From contig NZ_FOXK01000008.1 in NCBI RefSeq assembly GCF_900115695.1, positions 62,001 through 126,000 on the forward strand: a DNA stretch of 64,000 bases, given 5' to 3'. This document shows positions 8,654 through 15,311 of this stretch, piece by piece; the stretch's first letter is position 1, and the number at the start of each line of letters is the position of its first letter. The position numbers and the translations under genes are program-made. This DNA comes from Ectopseudomonas toyotomiensis (GTDB taxonomy: Bacteria; Pseudomonadota; Gammaproteobacteria; Pseudomonadales; Pseudomonadaceae). The notes beneath the pieces were generated by a model, which saw only the letters and a program-made list of their open reading frames with translations, did not search any database and was not told the DNA's origin.

Positions 8654-9388
8654 TTACCGATAATGGCTCTGAATGCGCGCCAGCTCACCCGTATCACGCA
8701 GATGCTCAAGCGCTCTGGCCCAGCTGGCTACCAGATCGTCGTCGCTGTCGCGGCTGAAGGCGATATACAGCGATGAGCGATACAGCTCGATGGGCACACG
8801 CTTGAGGGTGCCCGGGGCGATACCCAGTTGGCGACTGTAGTACGCAACGCCTGCATCCGTGTCGCCGATGATGACCTCGGTACGCCCGGCCAGCAGCATG
8901 CGGTAGAGCTGCCGACTCTCCGTTGCGATCATGTCGAGGTTGTCGAACCCCATCGACGCCAACATCGTGGGCACCAGACCGGCGTGCCGGGTGGTTATAC
9001 GTGGGGCGTGCAGCAACTGCTCCAGGGTGTGGATCGGCTGTGCTGCGGCGGCCAACTGGTAGGGATAGATGGATTCCTCGGCGATGGGCCCGACCCACTT
9101 GAACAAGGACTCGCGCTCTGGCGTGCGAAACATCGAATACATGATGGTTCTGGGCTGAGTCTGCAGTACACGAGAGGCACGCATGCTGGGCCTCATTCTG
9201 ATCTCGAAGTGGTCGCCGGTCAGCGCCATGATGGCCCGCACCACCTCAGTGGCCATGCCGGTGATGTGCTCGTTCTCCCGGTAGTTGTAGGGCGCCCACT
9301 CCTCGGTGACGAGCTGATACGTCTCGGCTCTGGCAAACGCCCCCATCAGCAGGCAGAGCAGCGCGGCGATGAGTATCGAGTGCTTCAC
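8654..9388 (-). CDS. Periplasmic solute-binding protein, SBP_bac_3 type
   Basis: 244 residues if translation starts at GTG 9388, which gives a typical signal peptide (VKHSILIAALLCLLMGAFARA then ETYQLV). The frame runs on to 9487 but that stretch is not protein-like. The mature protein begins YQLVTEEWAPYNYRENE and has GMATEVVRAIM, the pattern of family-3 amino-acid-type binding proteins. No permease or ATPase gene is adjacent, so it may feed a distant transporter or act as a stand-alone sensor-like binding protein, as is common in Pseudomonas. Start confidence is moderate because the ribosome-binding site is weak. Confidence 0.82.
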   Translation of the reverse strand: MKHSILIAALLCLLMGAFARAETYQLVTEEWAPYNYRENEHITGMATEVVRAIMALTGDHFEIRMRPSMRASRVLQTQPRTIMYSMFRTPERESLFKWVGPIAEESIYPYQLAAAAQPIHTLEQLLHAPRITTRHAGLVPTMLASMGFDNLDMIATESRQLYRMLLAGRTEVIIGDTDAGVAYYSRQLGIAPGTLKRVPIELYRSSLYIAFSRDSDDDLVASWARALEHLRDTGELARIQSHYR

Positions 9389-9492
9389 GGGCTGTACCTG
9401 CTGGAGGGGATGCGGTTCAAGAGCGGCTCTGATCAGGGGGGCTCGGCAAGCATAGACGCTATGCCAGTGTTGCAACCTCATGGCCAAAGCCG

Positions 9493-9512
9493 AAGGTTAA
9501 AGTTAACCTTGA
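9493..9512. promoter_or_regulatory. Putative MerR-type operator upstream of the merR-like gene
   Basis: AAGGTTAA-AG-TTAACCTT is a perfect 8-bp-arm dyad at 9493-9510. It also contains TTAAA-GTTAAC-CTTGA (9497-9512), which resembles the TTAAA-N6-TTTAA core found in the two promoters at 11.2-11.3 kb. No convincing -35/-10 boxes flank it, so it may serve autoregulation of the MerR gene or of the divergent binding-protein gene. Confidence 0.5.
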
Positions 9513-9546
9513 GCTCACGACGCTCCTGCCACGGTGATATACCCAG

Positions 9547-9984
9547 ATGAAGATCGGCGAACTGGCGCAACGCACAGGCCTTGCGGCCTCGCGCATTCGC
9601 TTCTACGAAAGCATCGGCCTGCTCAGGCTGGTGGAGCGCCAGGCCAACGGCTATCGCAGTTACCCGGAACAGGCCGTACTGGTGCTTAACCTGATCACCA
9701 CCGCACAGCAAGCGGGCTTCAGCCTGGACGAATTGCGCACCCTGTTGCCACAGGATCTGACGCAGTGGGAACACGGCAAGCTGCTCGATACCCTGCAGGC
9801 AAAAGTGAAGGACATCGAAGCGCTGGAACAGCGCCTGGCACAGAGCAAGGCGCATCTGCTGACGCTGATCGACGAGATCGAAAGCAAACCGGACGATATC
9901 GATTGCGCCAGCAACGCCAAGCGGGTGCTGTCGAAGATGAACCTGAGCGAGCCGAGCGAGACGCCCAAGCGCGCAAAGAAATAA
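9547..9984 (+). CDS. MerR-family transcriptional regulator
   Basis: 145 residues. The N-terminal winged helix-turn-helix is textbook MerR (MKIGELAQRTGLAASRIRFY, then YRSYPEQ). A dimerisation coiled coil runs from about 78 to 112. The C-terminal effector region is short, with a single cysteine (C120), so it is not a metal sensor of the CueR/MerR type and is more likely a small-molecule or redox-independent sensor. MerR proteins activate promoters with 19-bp spacers; two such promoters lie 1.2-1.3 kb downstream, driving the neighbouring decarboxylase-like and OYE genes. Confidence 0.9.
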   Translation: MKIGELAQRTGLAASRIRFYESIGLLRLVERQANGYRSYPEQAVLVLNLITTAQQAGFSLDELRTLLPQDLTQWEHGKLLDTLQAKVKDIEALEQRLAQSKAHLLTLIDEIESKPDDIDCASNAKRVLSKMNLSEPSETPKRAKK

Positions 9985-10003
9985 GCGAGTGCTCGCTACA
10001 TCT

Positions 10004-10069
10004 GTAGGAGCCTGCTCGCTGGCGATCTGCATGAAAGCACAGAGCATCGCCAGCAAGCTGGCTCCTACG
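10004..10069. repeat. REP-like inverted pair (GTAGGAGC family)
   Basis: The arms GTAGGAGCCTGC...GGCGAT (10004-10026) and ATCGCC...GGCTCCTAC (10047-10069) are inverted copies with about two mismatches over 23 bp. The GTAGGAGC head is the hallmark of a Pseudomonas REP family. It lies between the convergent ends of the MerR and decarboxylase-like genes, and could also stop transcription from both sides. Confidence 0.8.
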
Positions 10070-10104
10070 AAAGCACTTGTCTCGCAGTCGACAAGGAAGC
10101 GTTT

Positions 10105-11130
10105 TTACTCCTGACTGAGCATCTGCGCCAGCGGCTCCGGCGCATAGAGCGCGCTCTGGAAATCCGGCACGTATTCGTACTTCATCATCTTGCCCAGCTT
10201 CAGTGACTCGATGTAGGTCGAGAGGCTGCCGTCGCCGAGTTTGAGGCTCACCGAATCCGCATTCGAGTTGGAAGCGTGACTCATCTGTCGGGAAACGGCG
10301 TAGCCATAGGCAAGCTCACCATCGTGACCAATATTGGTGAAACTATTGGTCACCCATTCAGGTTCGGTAGATACCTCAGCGAGTTTCTCCACCTCGAAGG
10401 TAACGTCGAGCTTGCCGGTTTCGCTATCGGCGATTTCGAAGACGAGACGCTTGTCGGTCTCGCGATAATCGATGGGTGTCAGCCACTTCGGCAGGTTGTA
10501 ACCGACCACACCACGCACACGCGCCAGCTCGGTATTGACCGGCAGCTTGAGCACGTAACCCCAGAAGTCCTTGGACAGTGATTGCCCGACCAGGCTGATG
10601 GGCCCCAGGTTGGCATTGCCAGGCTTGTTGGTGACGATGGACAGCGCGATCTCGTTGTAGCTGTCGTTATCGCAGTAGTGATAGGCGTAGGCAGTGAAAG
10701 CGACTAGCCCCCTGCCCGGCCAGATCTGCAGTGGCTGCACTTGTTCCAGCACCTCTGTCGGCATCAGTTCACGCAGCCTGTCGAGGTCAGCGGTGAATAC
10801 CGCGGTGACGCGTGTATTTCTGTAGTAGAAGTTCGGTGAGTAGGACTCGAAGCCCATATCCACCTTGGTTTTCTGCAGACCGCGGAACCAGCTGAGATCG
10901 ATATCCGGCACTTCGGCAGCAATCACCGACAGTGGCGGATTGGAGTGAAAACGCTGGTAAAGCCCGCCCGCCTTCACCGGCACCGAATGGCCGGCAATAT
11001 CGACCGTGGCAGCGGTCGCATCGGCCTCCTGTGCCCATGAGGGCATGGCGACGGCGTTGAGAATCACGCCTACCAGCAGTGCAGTGCGCTGGCGTTTCAG
11101 ACGTTTAGTAAGCTCGGCAAACTGCTTCAT
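10105..11130 (-). CDS. Exported acetoacetate-decarboxylase-like protein
   Basis: 341 residues from ATG 11130; ATG 11157 in the same frame is an alternative with AGGG upstream. A basic n-region (KRLKRQR) is followed by the hydrophobic stretch TALLVGVILNAVA and a likely cut after A33 (PSWA-QEA), so it should be exported. The rest matches the acetoacetate decarboxylase superfamily; YNLPKWLTPI places K215 where the family's Schiff-base lysine region lies. Known ADC enzymes are cytosolic, so export is odd. It shares a divergent, MerR-type regulatory region with the OYE gene. The reaction is unproven; the superfamily also contains hydrolases and cyclases. Confidence 0.8.
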   Translation of the reverse strand: MKQFAELTKRLKRQRTALLVGVILNAVAMPSWAQEADATAATVDIAGHSVPVKAGGLYQRFHSNPPLSVIAAEVPDIDLSWFRGLQKTKVDMGFESYSPNFYYRNTRVTAVFTADLDRLRELMPTEVLEQVQPLQIWPGRGLVAFTAYAYHYCDNDSYNEIALSIVTNKPGNANLGPISLVGQSLSKDFWGYVLKLPVNTELARVRGVVGYNLPKWLTPIDYRETDKRLVFEIADSETGKLDVTFEVEKLAEVSTEPEWVTNSFTNIGHDGELAYGYAVSRQMSHASNSNADSVSLKLGDGSLSTYIESLKLGKMMKYEYVPDFQSALYAPEPLAQMLSQE

Positions 11131-11202
11131 CGTTGTTATCCGCGTTGAGAGATTCATAAGTGCCCTGCCCATCGGAATGGTCTCCGAGAAGCAGACGCGG
11201 CA

Positions 11203-11233
11203 ACCCTAAGGTTAAACAGAACTTTAAGGTCAA
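11203..11233 (-). promoter_or_regulatory. MerR-type promoter for the decarboxylase-like gene
   Basis: Read on the minus strand: -35 TTGACC (11233-11228), exactly 19 bp, -10 TAGGGT (11208-11203). The long spacer is the signature of MerR-activated promoters. The spacer holds TTAAA-N6-TTTAA-like arms. The predicted start of transcription is near 11196, giving a leader of about 40-65 nt depending on the start codon. Confidence 0.65.
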
Positions 11234-11294
11234 GTAGCCAAACCGATGAGATTGTTTCAAAGCGGTAACGCGTTGAAGCGGGAGCAGATACCCA

Positions 11295-11325
11295 TTGACA
11301 TTAAAGTGAACTTTAAAGTTAAGGT
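11295..11325 (+). promoter_or_regulatory. MerR-type promoter for the OYE gene
   Basis: TTGACA (11295-11300), a 19-bp spacer, and TAAGGT (11320-11325), the same -10 hexamer as the classical mer operon promoter. The spacer contains the dyad TTAAAGT-GA-ACTTTAA (11301-11316). The predicted transcription start near 11332 leaves about 22 nt before the OYE start codon, room for its GAGGAAG ribosome-binding site. Confidence 0.72.
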
Positions 11326-11353
11326 CACCTCTGGCTCAACCGAGGAAGCGCCC

Positions 11354-12589
11354 ATGACCCTGTTCACTCCCCTTGTCCTGCCCAATGGTTCGACCCTGCC
11401 CAACCGCATCGCCAAGGCGGCGATGGAAGAGAACATGGCGGATGCCGACCACGCGCCGTCCGAGCACCTGATGCGCCTCTATGAGGCCTGGGCCGAGGGT
11501 GGCGCGGGTCTGCTGATCAGCGGCAACGTGATGGTCGACAGCCGCGCCATGACCGGCCCCGGCGGCGTGGTGCTGGAAGACGACGAACAGTTGGCGCGAT
11601 TCGAACGCTGGGCGCGTATCGGCCGCGCCAAAGGGGCTCAGTTCTGGTTGCAGATCAATCATCCCGGCCGGCAGATGCAGTCCAACCTGGGCCAGCCAAC
11701 CTGGGCGCCTTCGTCGGTAGCGCTGGAGCTGGGCAACCTGTCCAAGCGTTTTGCCACGCCGCAGGAAATGACCCCGGCGGTGATTCAGGACGTGATCGAG
11801 CGCTTCACCCGCACCGCGCAGTTGGGCGAGCAGGCCGGCTTCACGGGCGTGGAAATCCACGCGGCGCACGGCTATCTGCTCAGCCAGTTCCTGTCGCCAC
11901 TGACCAACCAGCGCAACGACCAATGGGGCGGCTCGCTGGAAAATCGCGCGCGCCTGCTGCTGGAGATCGTCAAGGCGGTACGTGCCGTGGTGTCGCCGGG
12001 CTTCGCCGTGGCGGTCAAGCTCAACTCGGCAGACTTCCAGCGCGGCGGCTTCAGCGCCGAGGACGCGCAGCAGGTGGTGCGCCTGCTCAACGGACTGAAT
12101 GTGGATCTGGTCGAACTGTCCGGTGGCAGCTACGAAGCGCCGGCCATGCAGGGCCAGGCCCGCGATGGGCGTACACTGGCACGCGAAGCTTACTTCCTGG
12201 AGTTCGCCCGTGAGATTCGTGCGGTGGCGAGCATGCCAGTCATGGTCACCGGCGGCATCCGCCGTGCACCGGTGGCGCAACAGGTGCTGGATAGTGGCAT
12301 CGAGATGGTCGGCATCGGCACGGCCCTGGCCATCGACCCGAACCTGCCGCGTGACTGGCAGCTCGGCCTCGGCAGCGCTCCCCAGCTGCCGCCGATCACC
12401 TGGAACAACAAGGTGCTGGCCTCGCTGGCGAACATGGCGGTGGTGAAGTACCAGCTGCACCAGCTCAGTCAGGGCCGGGACTCCCAGCCCGGCGTATCGC
12501 CCCTGTGGGCGCTGGTGACGCAGCAGGTGAAAGACCTCTTCCGTACTCGCCAATATCGCCGTCGGATGGAGCGGCGACAGGCGCGCTAA
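11354..12589 (+). CDS. Old Yellow Enzyme-type NADH:flavin oxidoreductase
   Basis: 411 residues from 11354 (GAGGAAG upstream). An FMN TIM-barrel with the family hallmarks: LPNRIAKAAM near the N-terminus, QINHPGRQ, HAAHGYLLSQFLSP with HAAH at 169-172 (substrate-binding His pair), RLLLEIV, and PVMVTGGIR plus GIGTALA at the phosphate-binding end. It probably reduces activated C=C bonds of alpha,beta-unsaturated carbonyls or similar electrophiles using NAD(P)H. No 4Fe-4S extension as in dienoyl-CoA reductases. Its promoter points to control by the nearby MerR protein. Confidence 0.92.
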   Translation: MTLFTPLVLPNGSTLPNRIAKAAMEENMADADHAPSEHLMRLYEAWAEGGAGLLISGNVMVDSRAMTGPGGVVLEDDEQLARFERWARIGRAKGAQFWLQINHPGRQMQSNLGQPTWAPSSVALELGNLSKRFATPQEMTPAVIQDVIERFTRTAQLGEQAGFTGVEIHAAHGYLLSQFLSPLTNQRNDQWGGSLENRARLLLEIVKAVRAVVSPGFAVAVKLNSADFQRGGFSAEDAQQVVRLLNGLNVDLVELSGGSYEAPAMQGQARDGRTLAREAYFLEFAREIRAVASMPVMVTGGIRRAPVAQQVLDSGIEMVGIGTALAIDPNLPRDWQLGLGSAPQLPPITWNNKVLASLANMAVVKYQLHQLSQGRDSQPGVSPLWALVTQQVKDLFRTRQYRRRMERRQAR

Positions 12590-12605
12590 CCGCGCCTCAC
12601 CACTC

Positions 12606-12749
12606 AGAACCTATTCACGGTCTGCTGCGCATCGGCCCTACTACGTTAAAGACAGGCTCGGTCTGCTCACTGCGCGTCCTCGCCTGTTTGCGGGGCCACC
12701 ATCGGTATTGTATGACTCTGGCTCGCGAGCTCGTGAACAGGCTCTCAGA
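12606..12749. repeat. Intergenic element with inverted ends
   Basis: The ends are near-inverted: GAACCTATTCACG at the left (12607 onward) and CGTGAACAGGCTC at the right (about 12732-12744). They frame about 140 bp of non-coding DNA containing a second partial symmetry (GACAGGCTCGG, then CGCCTGTTTGCGGG). It fills the space between the convergent OYE and metallo-hydrolase genes and looks like a dispersed intergenic repeat rather than a gene. Confidence 0.45.
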
Positions 12750-13512
12750 ACTCCAGCACCTCGCCATCCTGCGGAATCAGTAGCTCGACCTGCGCGCGGC
12801 TAGCGGCCTCGGCCAACGCCAGGCGGCTGACCGGGCAGTGGCTGATGGCTTCCAGGTGATTGGCGATGACTGCGTTGCCACTCAAGCGGGCGAACTCGAT
12901 CACCTCTTCGATGCCCATGATGATGTCGCCGCCCAGGTCGAAACGCGCACCACCTGCCGGCACCACGCTGACGGCAGGCCGATGCTCGCGCACGCAGGCC
13001 CGCATCGCGTCGGTGAGCAGCGTATCGCCGGCCAGATAGAGGCTCGGCTCGCCCGGCATTTCGATCAGAAAACCGACACCGTGCTCCATCAGGCGCCCGA
13101 CCAGACCACGGCCATGGGTGCAGCGGATGGTGCGGATACGGCCACCCAGAAAAGGGCCAGGATGCTCATGCTCTGGCAACAACGCCTGGACGTTCAGACC
13201 ACGCTGTCGAAGGTAACTGGCGTCATGCGGTGTGCAGATCACCGGAATCTGCCGTTCGCGTAGCCACTTGGTGCCAGCGCGATCCAGATGATCGAAATGA
13301 CCTTTCTGGCAATGAGTGATCAGGCAGTGCGTGACCGACTCCAGCGCGGCCCGAGCGCCAATCGGCAGCTCCACCAACGGGTTGCGCTGGCGGGCGCCGA
13401 ACAGGCGCAGCGGTGGCAAGGCGCCTTGGCGGGCCAGCATGGGATCGACCAGAACGCGGTGCTGGCCGAACTCGACGATGATGGTGGCGTTGCGCAGTTG
13501 CTGAATCTTCAT
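12745..13512 (-). CDS. Metallo-beta-lactamase-fold protein with altered metal motif
   Basis: 255 residues from 13512 (GAGGG 7 nt upstream). UlaG-like MBL fold: EFGQHRVLVDPML, the metal loop, LYLAGDTLL, GARFDLGGDIIMG and NHLEAISHCP. The usual HxHxDH reads H67-CQKG-H72-F-D74-H75 (ITHCQKGHFDHLD), so a lysine stands where the first His of HxHxDH would be and a histidine sits three residues earlier. The other ligands look intact. It is probably a cytoplasmic metallohydrolase of unknown substrate. Divergent from the GlxA-type regulator 99 bp away, which probably controls it. Confidence 0.83.
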   Translation of the reverse strand: MKIQQLRNATIIVEFGQHRVLVDPMLARQGALPPLRLFGARQRNPLVELPIGARAALESVTHCLITHCQKGHFDHLDRAGTKWLRERQIPVICTPHDASYLRQRGLNVQALLPEHEHPGPFLGGRIRTIRCTHGRGLVGRLMEHGVGFLIEMPGEPSLYLAGDTLLTDAMRACVREHRPAVSVVPAGGARFDLGGDIIMGIEEVIEFARLSGNAVIANHLEAISHCPVSRLALAEAASRAQVELLIPQDGEVLEF

Positions 13513-13611
13513 GAAAAGCCCTCGGGTTCTGAGGGCTCCATGCTGCCTATTCGGCGTCAGGGCAATAATGGCAGTATTGGACATCTTCGATTCATTTCAG
13601 GCCATCACCTC

Positions 13612-14568
13612 ATGCGCATTGGTTTGCTGCTGTATCCCGATTGCATGCCTGCCGGGCTGTTCGCCTTCGCCGATCTGCTGCACGCTGCCAATCGCCGAAG
13701 TGGACGACAACTGTTCGAGGCTATCTACGTCGCCCAGCACGCCGGGCCCGTGCCATGCGCCCATGGGATGAGTCTGCAGGCAGGCGCGGCGCTCAATCCA
13801 CGCGAACTCGATGCCCTGCTGATTCCGGGCTTCTGGGCCGAGTCGGCAGAGCAGGCAGAAGCGGCGCTGAGCGGCAATGCCGCGCTGATCAAAGCGCTGT
13901 CGTCCATCGGTAAACGCGTCCAGCTATGGAGTTATTGCACCGGCGTCGGCCTGCTTGCAGCCAGCGGCCGTTTGAACGGCCAGGCGGCAACGGTGACCTG
14001 GTGGCTGGCGGATGCGATGCGTGAACGCTTCGGCCGGGTGCGCTGGCAGAGCGAGAGCAGCTGCGTGTTCGCCCTGGGCGTAGCCACTGCATCCGGGGTG
14101 AACGGCTACCTGCCCATCGCTCAGGGGGTGATCGAGCGACACCTCAGCGAACAGGCCTTCAGAGACATCAGTCAGCTGATGGTGCTGCCCCGTCCGGCCG
14201 TCCCGCACAGCGCGTTCCAGAGCGCCAGCCTGATGCAGCAGCCCGTGGGTCTGTTGCGCCGCCTGCATGCCCTGATCGAACAGACGCCTGCCGAGCAACT
14301 GACGGTGCAGATGCTGGCGGACCAACTGGCGATGTCCGAACGCACCCTGGCGCGCAAGGTAAGCACGCAAACCGGTGAGCCGGTGGCGAGCTACGCGCGG
14401 CGCATCAAGCTCTACCAACTCAGCGAACGCCTGGCCATGACCTCGTCGCCGCTAAGTACCCTGAGCGCTGAACTGGGTTTCAGCAGCCCGGCCAACCTGC
14501 GGCGCATGTTCAAGGCGCTGACCGGGTTGACCCCTGCGCAATATCGCCAGCAGTACGGGCGTCAGTAG
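13612..14568 (+). CDS. GlxA-type AraC regulator (DJ-1/PfpI + AraC HTH)
   Basis: 318 residues from 13612. The N-terminal 200 residues form a DJ-1/PfpI-like domain (MRIGLLLYPDCMPAGLFAFA start, LDALLIPGFW, and YCTGVGLLAASG with a nucleophile-elbow-like Cys). The C-terminus carries two AraC helix-turn-helix units (TVQMLADQLAMSERTLARK and LSAELGFSSPANLRRMFK). The family senses amines, amino-acid derivatives or carbonyls. The longer in-frame ORF reaching back to 13288 overlaps the divergent gene and is not likely to be translated. Confidence 0.9.
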   Translation: MRIGLLLYPDCMPAGLFAFADLLHAANRRSGRQLFEAIYVAQHAGPVPCAHGMSLQAGAALNPRELDALLIPGFWAESAEQAEAALSGNAALIKALSSIGKRVQLWSYCTGVGLLAASGRLNGQAATVTWWLADAMRERFGRVRWQSESSCVFALGVATASGVNGYLPIAQGVIERHLSEQAFRDISQLMVLPRPAVPHSAFQSASLMQQPVGLLRRLHALIEQTPAEQLTVQMLADQLAMSERTLARKVSTQTGEPVASYARRIKLYQLSERLAMTSSPLSTLSAELGFSSPANLRRMFKALTGLTPAQYRQQYGRQ

Positions 14569-14788
14569 GACACAGAGACTTGAAACGGGGTTTCCTGCCC
14601 AATTCTCATCACTGAATATTTCAAGATGATTCAAAACGTCCCAGACAGGAAACGACCAAATAAGAACTCCACCGTTCGTTGCACTAAAAGAACAGTCCTT
14701 TGCCAAATCCCTGGTTTAATTAGCTTGCTAACGAGGCGTATAAACGAACTGCGACATATCGCCGCATTCGTATTTCGAGGAGACAAGC

Positions 14789-14962
14789 ATGAACGTGATC
14801 GTGCATGAGCGTGACAACGAACATCTTTCCCGTGAAGCCCGTGCCATGGGGATGGTGGTCTGGGATGTGATTCAGAATGGAGAGCTGGTGGGTATCTTCC
14901 CATCCCAGGACGAAGCCGATGCCTACCGCAAAGCGCTGGAAGACGCGCAGCCGCAAGGATAA
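14789..14962 (+). CDS. Small conserved-looking protein (57 aa), unknown function
   Basis: MNVIVHERDNEHLSREAR opens a 57-residue protein with a strong GAGGAG 6 nt upstream. Its composition is normal for a soluble alpha/beta protein (VVWDVIQNGELVGIF, then a helix with EADAYRKALEDA). No cysteine, signal peptide or membrane segment. It sits in a 220-bp-upstream AT-richer stretch that may hold its promoter, and ends 6 bp before a perfect palindrome that should terminate its transcript. I do not recognise a family. Confidence 0.72.
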   Translation: MNVIVHERDNEHLSREARAMGMVVWDVIQNGELVGIFPSQDEADAYRKALEDAQPQG

Positions 14963-14968
14963 GCAGAG

Positions 14969-15000
14969 GCTGTTGCCGTTTCGATCGAAACGGCAACAGC
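14969..15000. terminator. Perfect 32-bp palindrome between convergent genes
   Basis: GCTGTTGCCGTTTC (14969-14982) and its exact complement GAAACGGCAACAGC (14987-15000) flank GATC, making the whole 32 bp self-complementary. There is no long T-run on either side. It lies between the ends of a plus-strand and a minus-strand gene, consistent with a bidirectional terminator or a protein-binding palindrome. Confidence 0.6.
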
Positions 15001-15013
15001 TTCAGACAAGCGC

Positions 15014-15298
15014 TCAGCCCGACGCACCCTGCGCCCTCAGCCGAGCCACCGACGCGACCCCGCCAACCGCCCGCAAGCCCCGACAATCGCTCGACGGCCA
15101 ATAACGCAGGCACCGCACCACCTGCTGCCAGAACCTCGAGCGTTCAGGTGCGTACCCCGGCAACTCGCGCGGCAGTAACAACTGCGATGCCAGATAGCCG
15201 ACCTCCCTTTCGCCGTGCTCGTAACTTCCAGGCGAGCTATGCGCATCGCCTGCTTCAACATCAGCCCAGACGTAACGACGTTCAGATCGAATGTTCAT
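15014..15298 (-). CDS. Hypothetical protein (94 aa) downstream of the flavo-FeS gene
   Basis: The start at 15298 lies 13 nt past the stop of the larger gene upstream on the same strand, with AGAGGG about 9 nt before it, so it is probably the last gene of that operon. Basic, with two adjacent tryptophans and cysteines (WQQVVRCLRYWPSSDC). The end abuts the palindrome at 14969-15000. No family recognised. Other frames are also open here, so coding status is only moderately supported. Confidence 0.5.
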   Translation of the reverse strand: MNIRSERRYVWADVEAGDAHSSPGSYEHGEREVGYLASQLLLPRELPGYAPERSRFWQQVVRCLRYWPSSDCRGLRAVGGVASVARLRAQGASG

Positions 15299-15311
15299 CA
15301 GTTCGGCCCTC

